From JBHPHI01 sp042569595 (GTDB lineage: Bacteria; Patescibacteriota; Microgenomatia; UBA1400; 2-01-FULL-45-11): a DNA stretch of 37,163 nt. Position 1 is the stretch's first letter. The number at the start of each line of letters is the position of its first letter. The position numbers and the translations under genes were made by a program. Positions 1 through 9,590 of this stretch are shown here, piece after piece. A model generated the notes under the pieces. It did not search any database and had not been told where the DNA came from. It saw only the letters and a program-made list of their open reading frames with translations. The stretch covers positions 1-37,163 of the forward strand of contig JBHPHI010000007.1 of assembly GCA_042569595.1 (NCBI GenBank). The letters are read 5' to 3'.

Positions 1-2
1 AC

Positions 3-3000
3 AGTGCGTATCTAGCCGGAGACGTTTATGTTGAGGGCGGAGACTTAACCTTAGTCCCACAATCAACAAGCACTAGAACAGACGAAGGTAACATCTACTA
101 CGACTCAGATACCAATCACTTGTTTGTCTACTCTGACTTTAACGACACCGGTCTTGCCTACCACCGAATTGCTATGGATATGACCAAGTACTCTTCAACT
201 TCAGCTACTGTAGCCAACGGAGACTACTTACAAATTGGCCACAATCAAAGTACCAACGATTTAAACGTCTTCGGCTGGTTCTATGACACTATAGACTCCC
301 TTTGGAAGAAGATTACAGACAGAACTTCCCAAATTGCTCATGATCTTCTCAACGAATTCAACCCAGAACATACTCAAAAAGAAAAGGTCACATCTGTATC
401 CCTAATCAGAGAAGAAGACAACTTTGGAGATGGAGCTGATGGAGCAATAACTGTTAGCTCCAATACCAGCATAAACTCAACTTCTCTCATAGGTGGAAGA
501 AGTTGTGCTGATGGTGGAGATGCAGTAAACTACAACGTTTCCTCACTCACATCCACAACTGCAACTCTTAATAGCACCCCCTCATCAGGGTGTCTGTTTG
601 TAGGAGATGAAATCTTATTAATCAATCAAAAAGGAACTCCGACAGCTTACGTAAATGTTGGAAACTTCGAAACCTTAAGAATTGAATCAATAGCAACAAA
701 CACTATCACCTTTACTACAGCTAAGACAAAATACTACGGAGACAATAGTAACGATGACAGTAACTTGGGAACACTAGAAAACACTCAACGAGTCATTCTT
801 CAAAGAGTGCCTAACTACACCAACGTTACAGTTAATTCGTCTCAAAACTTCTACCCAGATGATTGGGATGGTACTACTCAAGGTGGAGTTATGTTTTTTA
901 GAGCCACTGGTACTGTAACCGTAAATGGAAATATCCACGCTGACGGAAAAGGTTTCGCAGGAGGATCAGGCTACATTGCTGAAGCAGGTGGAGATGGTGG
1001 AGAGTCCTTCTGTGCAGATGGCGGTGTTGGTGGTAGTGGTGCAGGGGCAACCGGAGCAGGTGGTGGTGGTGGTGGTAACGGAAGCAATGGTGCTGCTGGT
1101 CAGTGTGGTGGGGGTGGTGGAGGAACCTCAGGTGGGGCTGGATCTGCAAGCTTAGGTGGAGCAGGTGGTGGGGGTGGTGGTAGAAATGGTGGTGGAGGCG
1201 GAGCCGGATATGGAACTTTTGGCTACGCAGGAACTGGTAGTTGCTCTGGCACAAACGGTGGCACCAACACAAGCGGGGCAGCTGGTAGCTGCAGCAATGG
1301 AGCTCCAGGAGGCGGAGGTGGAACATATGGGGATGCAAATTTAGAAGATTTATTTATGGGTTCTGGAGGAGCTGGGGGTGGATCATACACAGACTACACA
1401 TCTGGAAGTGGTGGTGATGGAGGAGGAGTTGTATATATTGCAGCAGACACCATAACCGTTTCCGGCAGTGTCTCATCTGATGGAAATAATGGTGGCAATT
1501 CAACTAGACCAGCTGGAGGTGGAGGTTCTGGAGGTTCTGTCAAACTTATGGGAAACACCCTCACACTAGGATCAAGTCTGGTTACAGCGGAAAACGGAGC
1601 TGGAGGAAGTGGTGGTGGAAATGGGGGCGCAGGCGGAGATGGAAGAGTTGCAGTAGGTTATTCAACTAGTGTGACCGGTACTTCTTCTCCTTCTTACACT
1701 TCCCTATCTACAGACTACAACCCTTTTGCTGTGTATGTTTCAGAGGAGGTTCACACTCCAGGAACAACTGCGTTTAATAATATCTCATGGACTGAGGACT
1801 TAGAGACTAATACTGAAATACAAATACAGACTAGGTCAGGTTCTACTGCTGATAGTACTGATGGCTCTTGGGAGGCTTGGAAGCCAACAACTTCGTCGAC
1901 TGTTTTAAATAATGGTGATACTCATACTGATTTTAGTGGTACAAATGCCACAGTAGCTGAAGGAGATGTAGCTCGTAATGTAGATTACTATGAAGATGAA
2001 GATGAAAGTGATTCGGGTAACCTGTTTAAGGTTACAGCTACAGCAGACAATGGTTATGGTGAAGATACGATTGCTAGTACTGATATCAGTGGTAGAGATT
2101 ATGTGACCTTTTGGCTAAGAGCTACTGCTGCAGGCCAAACAGTAAAGGTCGGATTCGGAGAAGGCACAGGAGATGAACAAGAAGAAACAATATACATCAA
2201 TCAGGTTAATGCTTGGCAGAAGGTGTACTGGGATATCTCAGATGTGGCAGGAGCTAGTAGAAATGGAGTTGAGAAACTAAGATTCACCGTCCTTCAAAGT
2301 GGCGTTTCAATCTGGGTGGATGAGGTTAATGCAGAGAGCTACTTAACCACACCGGGTGGATCAACTATCTCTTCCACTGCCAATGACTACATTCAATACC
2401 GAGCTATCCTAACTACTACTGATGGACAATATGCACCAACACTAAGTGAAGTCAGGATTAATCTAACCAACCCTGATGGAACTACAACTATAGACGCAGA
2501 CTCCATCATAGATCCCAACGAGGCAATAAAGAACCAAAAAGCCAGACCAATAGAGCCTGAAACCATAGACTACAACATCTATTCAACTGGGGATGGATCT
2601 GATGGGGCCATTACAGTTAGTAGCAATACCTCTATCAACTCTACCAATCTCATATCAGGGAGATCCTGTGCTGATGGAGGCGATGCTGTTAATTACAATG
2701 TATCTTCTCTTACCGGTACTACAGCCACCCTAGCCTCAACACCATCCTCAGGATGTCTCTCTGTTGGTGATGAGGTCTTACTGATCAATCAAAAAGGAAC
2801 ACCCACAGCTACAGTCAATATAGGAAATTGGGAAACCTTCAGAGTCAGTAATGTCAGCAGTAATGTAGTCACCTTCACCACCGCCAAAACCAAATACTAT
2901 GGGGACAACAGCAACGACGATAGTAATATTGGATCTGCAGAAAACACTCAACGAGTCATCCTTCAAAGAGTACCCAACTATACCAATGTTACCGTCAACT

Positions 3001-6000
3001 CCTCTATCAATTTCTACCCAGACGACTGGGATGGAACAGCCCAAGGAGGAATAATGTTCTTCAGAGCCACGGGCACAGTAACTGCTAATGGAAATATTCA
3101 TGCAGATGGAAAAGGCTATACCGGAGGATCTGGGTATCAGGCCGAAGCTGGTGGAGACGGTGGAGAAGCCTTCTGTGCAGACGGAGGTGTTGGAAGTGGT
3201 GGTGCGGGTGCAACCGGAGCAGGTGGTGGTGCTGGAGCCAACGGAAACAATGGTGCTGCCGGCCAATGCGGTGGCGGAGGAGGAGGAACTTCAGGCGGAG
3301 CCGGTTCTGCAAGTCTGGGTGGAGCCGGTGGTGGAGGTGGTGGTAGAAATGGTGGTGGAGCAGGTGGTGGACATGGTACCTTCGGATATGCAGGAACTGG
3401 CGGTTGCTCAGGCACAAACGGTGGCACCAATACTAGCGGTGCAGCTGGTAGCTGCAGCAATGGAGCTCCGGGAGGCGGGGGTGGAACATATGGAGATGTA
3501 AACTTAGAAGACTTGTTTATGGGTTCTGGTGGTGGTGGTGGTGGATCATATACTGACTACAGGTCTGGTGATGGGGGCGATGGAGGGGGTGTGGTTTTTA
3601 TTGCTGCAGACACAATAACTGTATCAGGATCAATTTCTGCAGATGGAAATAATGGTGGCGGATCCACTAGACCCGCCGGAGGTGGCGGGGCTGGCGGTTC
3701 TGTCAAGCTTATGGGAAGTACCCTCACTCTTGGATCGAGCCTCGTTACTGCAGAAAACGGAGCTGGAGGAACCAGCGGAAATGGAGATCATGGCGGCGCT
3801 GGTGGAGATGGAAGAGTTGCTATCTTCTACGATGGATCTGTTTCAGGAACTAGCTCCCCTTCCTATGTGGTAGACACTCTTGCCGATGAACACAATCCTT
3901 ATGAGCTAGTAATAAGCAAAGAGATTAGTACTCAGGGTGCAACTTCGTTTGGGAATATAGAGTGGACGGAGAATCTTGCAACTGGAACTGAGATTCAATT
4001 CCAAACTAGAAGTGGTGATTCTACTGATAGTACAGATGGAACTTGGGAGTCATGGGGGCCAACAAGTAGTAGTACAACTCTTGAGACTGCCAATACTCAT
4101 ACTAATTGGACTGGTACTAATGCCACAGTTGCGGATGGTGATGTAACTAGAAATATTGATTACTACGAAGATGAAGATGAAGGAACAGCTGGAAACTTAA
4201 CTAAGTTTACAACTACAGCTGCAGGTGGGTTTGCTGAAGCTACAATCTCCAGCACAGACATAAGTTCCAGGGATTACTTAACTATGTGGGTAAGAAGTAG
4301 TACGGCAGGCAGTGTGATAACTCTTGGTATTGGAGAAGCAGCAGCTACAGAACAGACTCAGGATGTAAATATTGTCCAGTCTAATGTTTGGCAAAAGGTG
4401 TACTGGGATATCAGTGATATCGCAGGAGCAAGTAGAAATGCCATTACTAAACTCAGGGTAACAAGCAGTGAAAATAGTAACGTAGTCTACATAGACAACT
4501 TAAATGCTCAGTCCTACTTAACTACTCCAGGTGGATCAACAATAAGCTCAACAGCAGATAACTACATTCAGTACAGAGCTATCCTTTCTACCACTGATGT
4601 CTTTGAGACTCCTACCCTATCTGAAGTTAGAATCAACTACAACGATGGATCAGCTCAAGTCGTTAACGACAGACTGGCCAATCAAAACTGGACAGATGAA
4701 ATTAACTTAGATTCAAGGCTGAGGATAATAACCGATGACTTAGATGACATTAAATCCACCAGGATAAGCAAAGGTGATGGCATCACCATGCTTGGGGAGT
4801 TTGATCCTGGATCAGGCAAAGACGGAGATGTCACCATCTCATCAAATACAAACATAAATGTTAGCAACTCAATAACAGGTAGATCCTGCTCAGATGGAGG
4901 TGATGCAGTTAATTACAATGTTCTCACTCTTACCTCAAACTCAGCTACTATCACCAATGCTCCATCTGATGGTTGTTTAGAAACTGGCGATGAGATCTTG
5001 CTGATTAATCTCCAAGGAACATCAACTACATTCAACAATGTTGGAAATTATGAAACTATATTTATAGACAGCATTGTTCGAGATACTATTTATTTCTCTA
5101 CCAACAAAACAAAATACTACGGTGACAACCTGGACGACGACAGTAATCTTGGGACCAGCACAGGAACCCAACGAGTCATGCTCCAAAGAGTCCCGCATTA
5201 CGAAAATCTAACAGTGAACAATGGGGTAAATTTCTACCCAAGCGACTGGGACGGAAGCAAGGGAGGAGTAGTCTTCTTTAGAGCAAGTGGTGCAGTGGCC
5301 ATAGATGGAACTCTCCATGCAGACGGCAAGGGATACAGGGGTGGAGCTGGAAATTACGGGGGATCAGACAGAGGTGGAGATGGGGGTGAAGCTTTTTGTG
5401 GACTTGGTGGAAGTGGCTCTACTGGCAATGCAAGTGACGGAGCCGCCGGTGGTGGTGGTGGAAACAGCACGGGCAGTGGAGGCGACGGTCTCTGTGGAGG
5501 AGGAGGAGGAGGACAAACAGCGGGATCGGGATCGCTTACAAATGGTGGCTCTGGTGGAGGTGGTACCTCTAGAAATGGGGGCGGAGGAGGAGGAGGTTAT
5601 GGATCTGGCGGTGATGGTGCCAATCAAAATGGGAACGACGGAGGGACAAACACATCAGGAGATGGAGGTAGTGGCAACAATAATGCTGGCGGCGGAGGTG
5701 GTGGATCATACGGATTCCAAGACCTAAACACCTTAATGTATGGTTCTGCCGGTGGAGGGGGAGGTTCCTACGTGACATCAGAAAGTGGCGGAACAGGTGG
5801 AGACGGTGGTGGAATCATCTACATCAATGCAAACTCTATAACCTCCAACGGATATTTAAGTAGTGATGGAAATAGTGGTTCTTCAGCTACTAGAGGTGGA
5901 GGTGGGGGTGGAGGTGGTGGTTCAATGAAACTTATAGCCAATAAAGTTAATCTAGGAATCAACTCCAACACTACTAGCTCCGGTGGATCTGGCGGTTCAA

Positions 6001-8984
6001 GCTCTTCAAGTCAAAATGGGGCCACAGCAGGTAGTGGAAGAATTGCAGTATATAGCCCCTCAGCATCAGGAACCTCCTCTCCGGATGCTTACGTAGCCGA
6101 AGTACCAGCATACAACTACTCTGTCTTTGTTTCTGATGAAATACCAACTGCCAATGCTACAGAATACAAGAGGTTGTCTTGGTGGGGAGATACTACTCAG
6201 TTTGGAACTATACAATTGCAGACTCGTTCAGGTGAGTCTGTTAATAGCACCGATAACACTTGGGAAGCATGGAAGCCAGTTGTTTCTGGGACCAATGAAT
6301 TAGTTTTAGATAATGCCAATACTCATACCAATTGGGTTAGTTACAATGCAGCCTTAACTGTATCTGAAGGAGACACTGCTCGTGATGTTAACTTCTTTGA
6401 AGATGAAGATGAGTCTACGGTGGGAAATACTACCAAATTTGAAGGTGGAGCCGGTACCAACATGTATGCAGAGAACAGAATTGAATCTACAGATCTAACT
6501 GATTATGACTTCTTAACTTTCTGGGCCTATGCAGATCAATCAGGCAATGTAGTTAAGCTTGGGTTTGGAGAAACTGATGGTAATGAACATGAAAATACTT
6601 TCCACCTAGATAACGTTAACACTTGGCAAAAGTTCTACTGGGACATTAGTCACATCCCCGACCATGAAAAAGATGAAGTCAGACAATTAAGATTGACCTT
6701 ACCTTCTACAAACTATGATTTAAGATTTGATGACTTAGAAGCCGAAAGATTAATGAATGATCCAGCTGGATCCGTGATTAAGAGTACTCCTAATGAATAT
6801 CTTCAGTACAGAATCATCATGACTTCAACAGAAGTTGGACACTTCCCCACTTTATACAATGTTGAGGCTGAATGGAGTAATGGTTTTAAGATTGAGCAAA
6901 CAGATAGTAATCACGTTAGGCTATACAACATGACGGGGGAAGAGCAGCAGCTAAGACTTGATGCGATTGTGTTTGGAGCTGACCTTGCAGAGTGGTACAC
7001 GGTTGAAGATGAGAGTATTGAAGGTGGAGATCTGGTAGCACTAAGTGGTGAAATGGATAGTTTTGGTGTTCCAGTGCTACGAAAAGCTATGGGTGGAGAT
7101 GATGAGGGGTTAATAGGAGCAATTTCGACTCAGGCAGGTAAAGAGTTGGGTCTTCCTGCTGAAAATAGAAGGTTGTTAGGATTGTCGGGAAGAATACCGT
7201 TTAAGATGGATCCTGATTCCCCTGCAATTAGTACTGGTGGATATCTTACAGCTTCACCCAATAAACCAGGGTATGCCTTCAAAGCTTCACCAGGTGATGT
7301 AGTTGTAGGTAAGGTCATGCAATCATGGAAGGCTCCAGTAGATAGTCAGACTGGTGAAGTAATAAGGGATGAAGACTCCTTCGTTTTAACTTATGTAATC
7401 CAACCTCAATCAGCTCCTGTGTTTAACGCTGATGTCTTAGGCTTCTTTGTTCTAGAAAAGATGGGTGATGGTTACTATAGTGTTAAGAATACTGCTACAG
7501 ATACTGTAATAAAGCCTGTGACTACCCTAGCCTCAGCCGTCATTGGCAACCTTGAAGCTGGATATGTGGGAGTTCAGGAATTAGTAGCCAATCAGATCAC
7601 AGCCGAATCAGTTAAGTCTCCTTTAATAGAAGCAGAAAGAACAGAAAGCAAAGACATAGCTGCTGACATCATTTCTCCTTTAACAAGTAACACCTTAACA
7701 GTTGATCTCTATGATGAGGAAAGTAGTGAGAGTGGGACTCTTGCTATCACTGGTGGAGATGTAACTATAGAAGAGGACTTGGAGGTTAGTGGCAACACTA
7801 GGCTAGAAAACCTTGTAGCCAAAGCTGCAAAACTTAATCAGGCTGAGGCAGAGAAGTTGAAGGCTGACGAGTTGGAAGCTAAAAGACTTAAAGCTGAAGG
7901 ATTAGAAGCCGGTGAAGCTACTGTGTCAGGTACTTTGTATGCAGAAAATATAGAGAGTGGTACTCTTGATGCTCAATCCAGTAGAATTGCTTACTTAGAA
8001 TCCTTAAGTGATGAACAAAAGAGTGACTTTGAAGCCCTAAGGAGTAGTCTTGAAGCTCTAAGAAATACAGAAGATACTAGTTCCTTGCCAGAAGCTACTT
8101 TGGAGGATGGAGAAAACAACAGAGACGGGGCAATCACAGATGAGGAGATCTTAGCAGAGATTATAGCTGATACTGCTACCTACTCAGCTACCATAGCTCA
8201 AGAATTAGAAAACAATGAAACAGTTGGTGTAGATAATGTGGCTTCTCTATTCAATACCACAGAAGATCTAACACCCTTAGAACTAGGAAGCATTAGTTTA
8301 GAAAGTTTAAACAGCAAGACGGGAAACATTAGTACTCTTATGGTCCCAGACCAAGCTATCATCAATCACCTATCTATCTCCAGTACAGCTGTAGTAGCAG
8401 ACAACCTCCTAATCAACTCCCAATCCATCCAAACCCTACAAACCGACACCCTCTTCCTTCAACCCACTGGAGGCAACATCAACCTAGCTGCCTCCACCTT
8501 AACCATAGACTCAACAGGACAGGTCCAGATCAACGGAGACCTAACCGTATCAGGAACAATAGCGGCAAAAGACATTGAAACGGACACCTTAAAACTAAAT
8601 GGAAATGGACCAATCCTTGCCACCAACAACGAACTAGACCTTGCAGTCAAACTCGCCACAGACTCTGCTCTGGTCCTTCAAACCGAATTTGACGACCCAA
8701 TAGCCACCATAAACTCTGCTGGATCAGCATCATTCAAAGATTTATCGCTCTCAGCCTCATCTTCAGGCACCCTAGTGGTTCCAAATGGTGAAAAAACCAT
8801 TATTCTAGACGCTCCTACTCTAGAAGATTCTAGTCAGGTTATTATCACTCTTGAAGGAGACTACTCACCCGCAACCAAATACTGGATCACTAAGAACACT
8901 AAAGTTAAGAAGTTTATCCTACACCTAGACTATCCAGTCCAAAAAGACATCACTGGCTCTTGGTTAGTCATCAACCGCAACTAG
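3..8984 (+). CDS. Giant glycine-rich surface/fibre protein, 5' partial (giant 1)
   Basis: The frame is open from the left edge, so the true start lies outside; about 2993 codons are visible. After a short lead-in, three homologous repeats follow (about 423-2475, 2586-4650, 4801-6880). Each begins with a GDGxDGxxTxSSNT-type motif and a cysteine-containing beta region (RSCxDGGDAVNYN, later GC), then a very glycine-rich stretch, then a beta domain with an acidic DYYEDEDE-like motif and a WQKxYWDIS motif that resembles a carbohydrate-binding fold. At about 6880-7320 comes a segment (ADLAEWY..EDESIEGGDLVAL) like the region found near the C terminus of phage-fibre and CPR adhesin proteins (peptidase G2-like). 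Around 7800-8060 an Ala/Glu/Lys/Leu-rich stretch looks coiled-coil. The last ~190 residues (FLQPTGG..NLAAST, SPATKYW) are homologous to the C terminus of giant 2. Likely a secreted or surface adhesin; whether its N terminus carries an HTH and membrane segment like giants 2 and 3 cannot be seen. Confidence 0.9.
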   Translation, partial: SAYLAGDVYVEGGDLTLVPQSTSTRTDEGNIYYDSDTNHLFVYSDFNDTGLAYHRIAMDMTKYSSTSATVANGDYLQIGHNQSTNDLNVFGWFYDTIDSLWKKITDRTSQIAHDLLNEFNPEHTQKEKVTSVSLIREEDNFGDGADGAITVSSNTSINSTSLIGGRSCADGGDAVNYNVSSLTSTTATLNSTPSSGCLFVGDEILLINQKGTPTAYVNVGNFETLRIESIATNTITFTTAKTKYYGDNSNDDSNLGTLENTQRVILQRVPNYTNVTVNSSQNFYPDDWDGTTQGGVMFFRATGTVTVNGNIHADGKGFAGGSGYIAEAGGDGGESFCADGGVGGSGAGATGAGGGGGGNGSNGAAGQCGGGGGGTSGGAGSASLGGAGGGGGGRNGGGGGAGYGTFGYAGTGSCSGTNGGTNTSGAAGSCSNGAPGGGGGTYGDANLEDLFMGSGGAGGGSYTDYTSGSGGDGGGVVYIAADTITVSGSVSSDGNNGGNSTRPAGGGGSGGSVKLMGNTLTLGSSLVTAENGAGGSGGGNGGAGGDGRVAVGYSTSVTGTSSPSYTSLSTDYNPFAVYVSEEVHTPGTTAFNNISWTEDLETNTEIQIQTRSGSTADSTDGSWEAWKPTTSSTVLNNGDTHTDFSGTNATVAEGDVARNVDYYEDEDESDSGNLFKVTATADNGYGEDTIASTDISGRDYVTFWLRATAAGQTVKVGFGEGTGDEQEETIYINQVNAWQKVYWDISDVAGASRNGVEKLRFTVLQSGVSIWVDEVNAESYLTTPGGSTISSTANDYIQYRAILTTTDGQYAPTLSEVRINLTNPDGTTTIDADSIIDPNEAIKNQKARPIEPETIDYNIYSTGDGSDGAITVSSNTSINSTNLISGRSCADGGDAVNYNVSSLTGTTATLASTPSSGCLSVGDEVLLINQKGTPTATVNIGNWETFRVSNVSSNVVTFTTAKTKYYGDNSNDDSNIGSAENTQRVILQRVPNYTNVTVNSSINFYPDDWDGTAQGGIMFFRATGTVTANGNIHADGKGYTGGSGYQAEAGGDGGEAFCADGGVGSGGAGATGAGGGAGANGNNGAAGQCGGGGGGTSGGAGSASLGGAGGGGGGRNGGGAGGGHGTFGYAGTGGCSGTNGGTNTSGAAGSCSNGAPGGGGGTYGDVNLEDLFMGSGGGGGGSYTDYRSGDGGDGGGVVFIAADTITVSGSISADGNNGGGSTRPAGGGGAGGSVKLMGSTLTLGSSLVTAENGAGGTSGNGDHGGAGGDGRVAIFYDGSVSGTSSPSYVVDTLADEHNPYELVISKEISTQGATSFGNIEWTENLATGTEIQFQTRSGDSTDSTDGTWESWGPTSSSTTLETANTHTNWTGTNATVADGDVTRNIDYYEDEDEGTAGNLTKFTTTAAGGFAEATISSTDISSRDYLTMWVRSSTAGSVITLGIGEAAATEQTQDVNIVQSNVWQKVYWDISDIAGASRNAITKLRVTSSENSNVVYIDNLNAQSYLTTPGGSTISSTADNYIQYRAILSTTDVFETPTLSEVRINYNDGSAQVVNDRLANQNWTDEINLDSRLRIITDDLDDIKSTRISKGDGITMLGEFDPGSGKDGDVTISSNTNINVSNSITGRSCSDGGDAVNYNVLTLTSNSATITNAPSDGCLETGDEILLINLQGTSTTFNNVGNYETIFIDSIVRDTIYFSTNKTKYYGDNLDDDSNLGTSTGTQRVMLQRVPHYENLTVNNGVNFYPSDWDGSKGGVVFFRASGAVAIDGTLHADGKGYRGGAGNYGGSDRGGDGGEAFCGLGGSGSTGNASDGAAGGGGGNSTGSGGDGLCGGGGGGQTAGSGSLTNGGSGGGGTSRNGGGGGGGYGSGGDGANQNGNDGGTNTSGDGGSGNNNAGGGGGGSYGFQDLNTLMYGSAGGGGGSYVTSESGGTGGDGGGIIYINANSITSNGYLSSDGNSGSSATRGGGGGGGGGSMKLIANKVNLGINSNTTSSGGSGGSSSSSQNGATAGSGRIAVYSPSASGTSSPDAYVAEVPAYNYSVFVSDEIPTANATEYKRLSWWGDTTQFGTIQLQTRSGESVNSTDNTWEAWKPVVSGTNELVLDNANTHTNWVSYNAALTVSEGDTARDVNFFEDEDESTVGNTTKFEGGAGTNMYAENRIESTDLTDYDFLTFWAYADQSGNVVKLGFGETDGNEHENTFHLDNVNTWQKFYWDISHIPDHEKDEVRQLRLTLPSTNYDLRFDDLEAERLMNDPAGSVIKSTPNEYLQYRIIMTSTEVGHFPTLYNVEAEWSNGFKIEQTDSNHVRLYNMTGEEQQLRLDAIVFGADLAEWYTVEDESIEGGDLVALSGEMDSFGVPVLRKAMGGDDEGLIGAISTQAGKELGLPAENRRLLGLSGRIPFKMDPDSPAISTGGYLTASPNKPGYAFKASPGDVVVGKVMQSWKAPVDSQTGEVIRDEDSFVLTYVIQPQSAPVFNADVLGFFVLEKMGDGYYSVKNTATDTVIKPVTTLASAVIGNLEAGYVGVQELVANQITAESVKSPLIEAERTESKDIAADIISPLTSNTLTVDLYDEESSESGTLAITGGDVTIEEDLEVSGNTRLENLVAKAAKLNQAEAEKLKADELEAKRLKAEGLEAGEATVSGTLYAENIESGTLDAQSSRIAYLESLSDEQKSDFEALRSSLEALRNTEDTSSLPEATLEDGENNRDGAITDEEILAEIIADTATYSATIAQELENNETVGVDNVASLFNTTEDLTPLELGSISLESLNSKTGNISTLMVPDQAIINHLSISSTAVVADNLLINSQSIQTLQTDTLFLQPTGGNINLAASTLTIDSTGQVQINGDLTVSGTIAAKDIETDTLKLNGNGPILATNNELDLAVKLATDSALVLQTEFDDPIATINSAGSASFKDLSLSASSSGTLVVPNGEKTIILDAPTLEDSSQVIITLEGDYSPATKYWITKNTKVKKFILHLDYPVQKDITGSWLVINRN
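423..6880 (+). repeat. Three in-frame ~2.2-kb protein repeats within giant 1
   Basis: Units start at about 423, 2586 and 4801 and each encodes roughly 690 residues with the same order: GDGxDG motif, two-cysteine beta region, glycine-rich block, lectin-like block ending in a YIQYR motif (YLQYR in unit 3). Units 1 and 2 are closer to each other than to unit 3. Copies differ widely at synonymous sites, so the duplication is old. Confidence 0.85.
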
Positions 8985-9412
8985 TAATACAAATATCTAA
9001 ATGCGATATTGAAAGAAGACTTTAAAGATTTATTCGAACGAACTCTACTCAAACACAAACACGACCTGAAAGAATGATCACTTCAAGCTCTTGTTTGTAT
9101 TGTGTGAGTGAAAATAAAAATCCTGAAGGCTCTTTCACCAATCGCAAGAGTTTTGATTCTTTTGTGATCAAAAGAATAATTATTGACATTAAATGTCACA
9201 AAATCTCAAATGATATTTGCATAAAGTGATAAATATAATATTTGTTCAAGGATTATCCTCAAATCACATACATTTAAACATGCATATAGACTAAACAACC
9301 TTCTTTTCAACATAGACATTTAATTGACCAGCAGAAACGCAAAACCTCCAAAATCAGCAATTTTTATACCCCAAAATCCTCGCTCTACCTTGAATTTTCT
9401 AATATATCAAAC
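8985..9412. other. AT-rich intergenic region with two hairpins and no gene seen
   Basis: There is no convincing reading frame. The left part holds a 9-bp perfect stem at 9156-9177 and a 7-bp inverted repeat, TGACATT/AATGTCA, at 9184-9198. The right part is AT-rich and leads into the direct repeats before giant 2. Confidence 0.6.
9156..9177 (+). terminator. Possible terminator hairpin downstream of giant 1
   Basis: ATTCTTTTG (9156-9164) pairs perfectly with CAAAAGAAT (9169-9177) around a TGAT loop. It lies 170 bp after the giant 1 stop. The stem is AT-rich and only AATTATT follows, so it is weak as an intrinsic terminator. Confidence 0.3.
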
Positions 9413-9431
9413 TATAAACTTGTATAAACTT
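9413..9431 (+). repeat. Tandem 9-bp repeat, period 10 (TATAAACTT x2)
   Basis: TATAAACTT occurs at 9413-9421 and 9423-9431, exactly one helical turn apart. It may be part of a regulatory region for giant 2. Confidence 0.6.
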
Positions 9432-9435
9432 CATT

Positions 9436-9474
9436 TTACTAGTTTTTACCACTTTTTCTTACTAGTTTTTACCA
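9436..9474 (+). repeat. Two perfect 16-bp direct repeats upstream of giant 2
   Basis: TTACTAGTTTTTACCA is present at 9436-9451 and 9459-9474, with a 23-bp start-to-start distance (about two helical turns). The second copy ends four bases before a consensus -35 hexamer. This is the arrangement expected of a paired operator. The binding protein is unknown; the HTH of giant 2 itself is one candidate (inference). Confidence 0.7.
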
Positions 9475-9477
9475 GAC

Positions 9478-9509
9478 TTGACACCTCTGGTAGCGTATGA
9501 CACTATTAT
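9478..9509 (+). promoter_or_regulatory. Candidate promoter of giant 2
   Basis: TTGACA at 9478-9483 is a perfect -35 hexamer. The best -10 is TATTAT at 9504-9509, but the spacer is 20 bp, longer than the usual 16-18. A sequence ACACCTCTGG overlaps the -35 end (9481-9490) and recurs at 9535-9544 in the leader. The long spacer is of interest because MerR-type activators work on promoters with over-long spacers. Confidence 0.4.
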
Positions 9510-9590
9510 ATTTATAAGCGGACACGATGTGGCCACACCTCTGGAGTGACCGCTTTACAACACTTTATTGCAATAATTAATCACACACAA

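Noticed and set aside
925..1344. Val/Glu-rich plus-strand frames inside the glycine-rich repeats
   Set aside because: They are out-of-frame readings of GGT/GGA repeats and recur wherever the repeats recur.
3137..3460. Proline-rich reading frame on the minus strand inside giant 1
   Set aside because: It is the antisense of the glycine codon run (GGN read as NCC) and has no start signal or family; the plus-strand frame is part of a 9-kb gene.
9546..9590. GTG start 15 codons before the giant 2 ATG
   Set aside because: The extension is not conserved with giant 3, whose protein begins directly before the HTH, and lacks a proper ribosome site.
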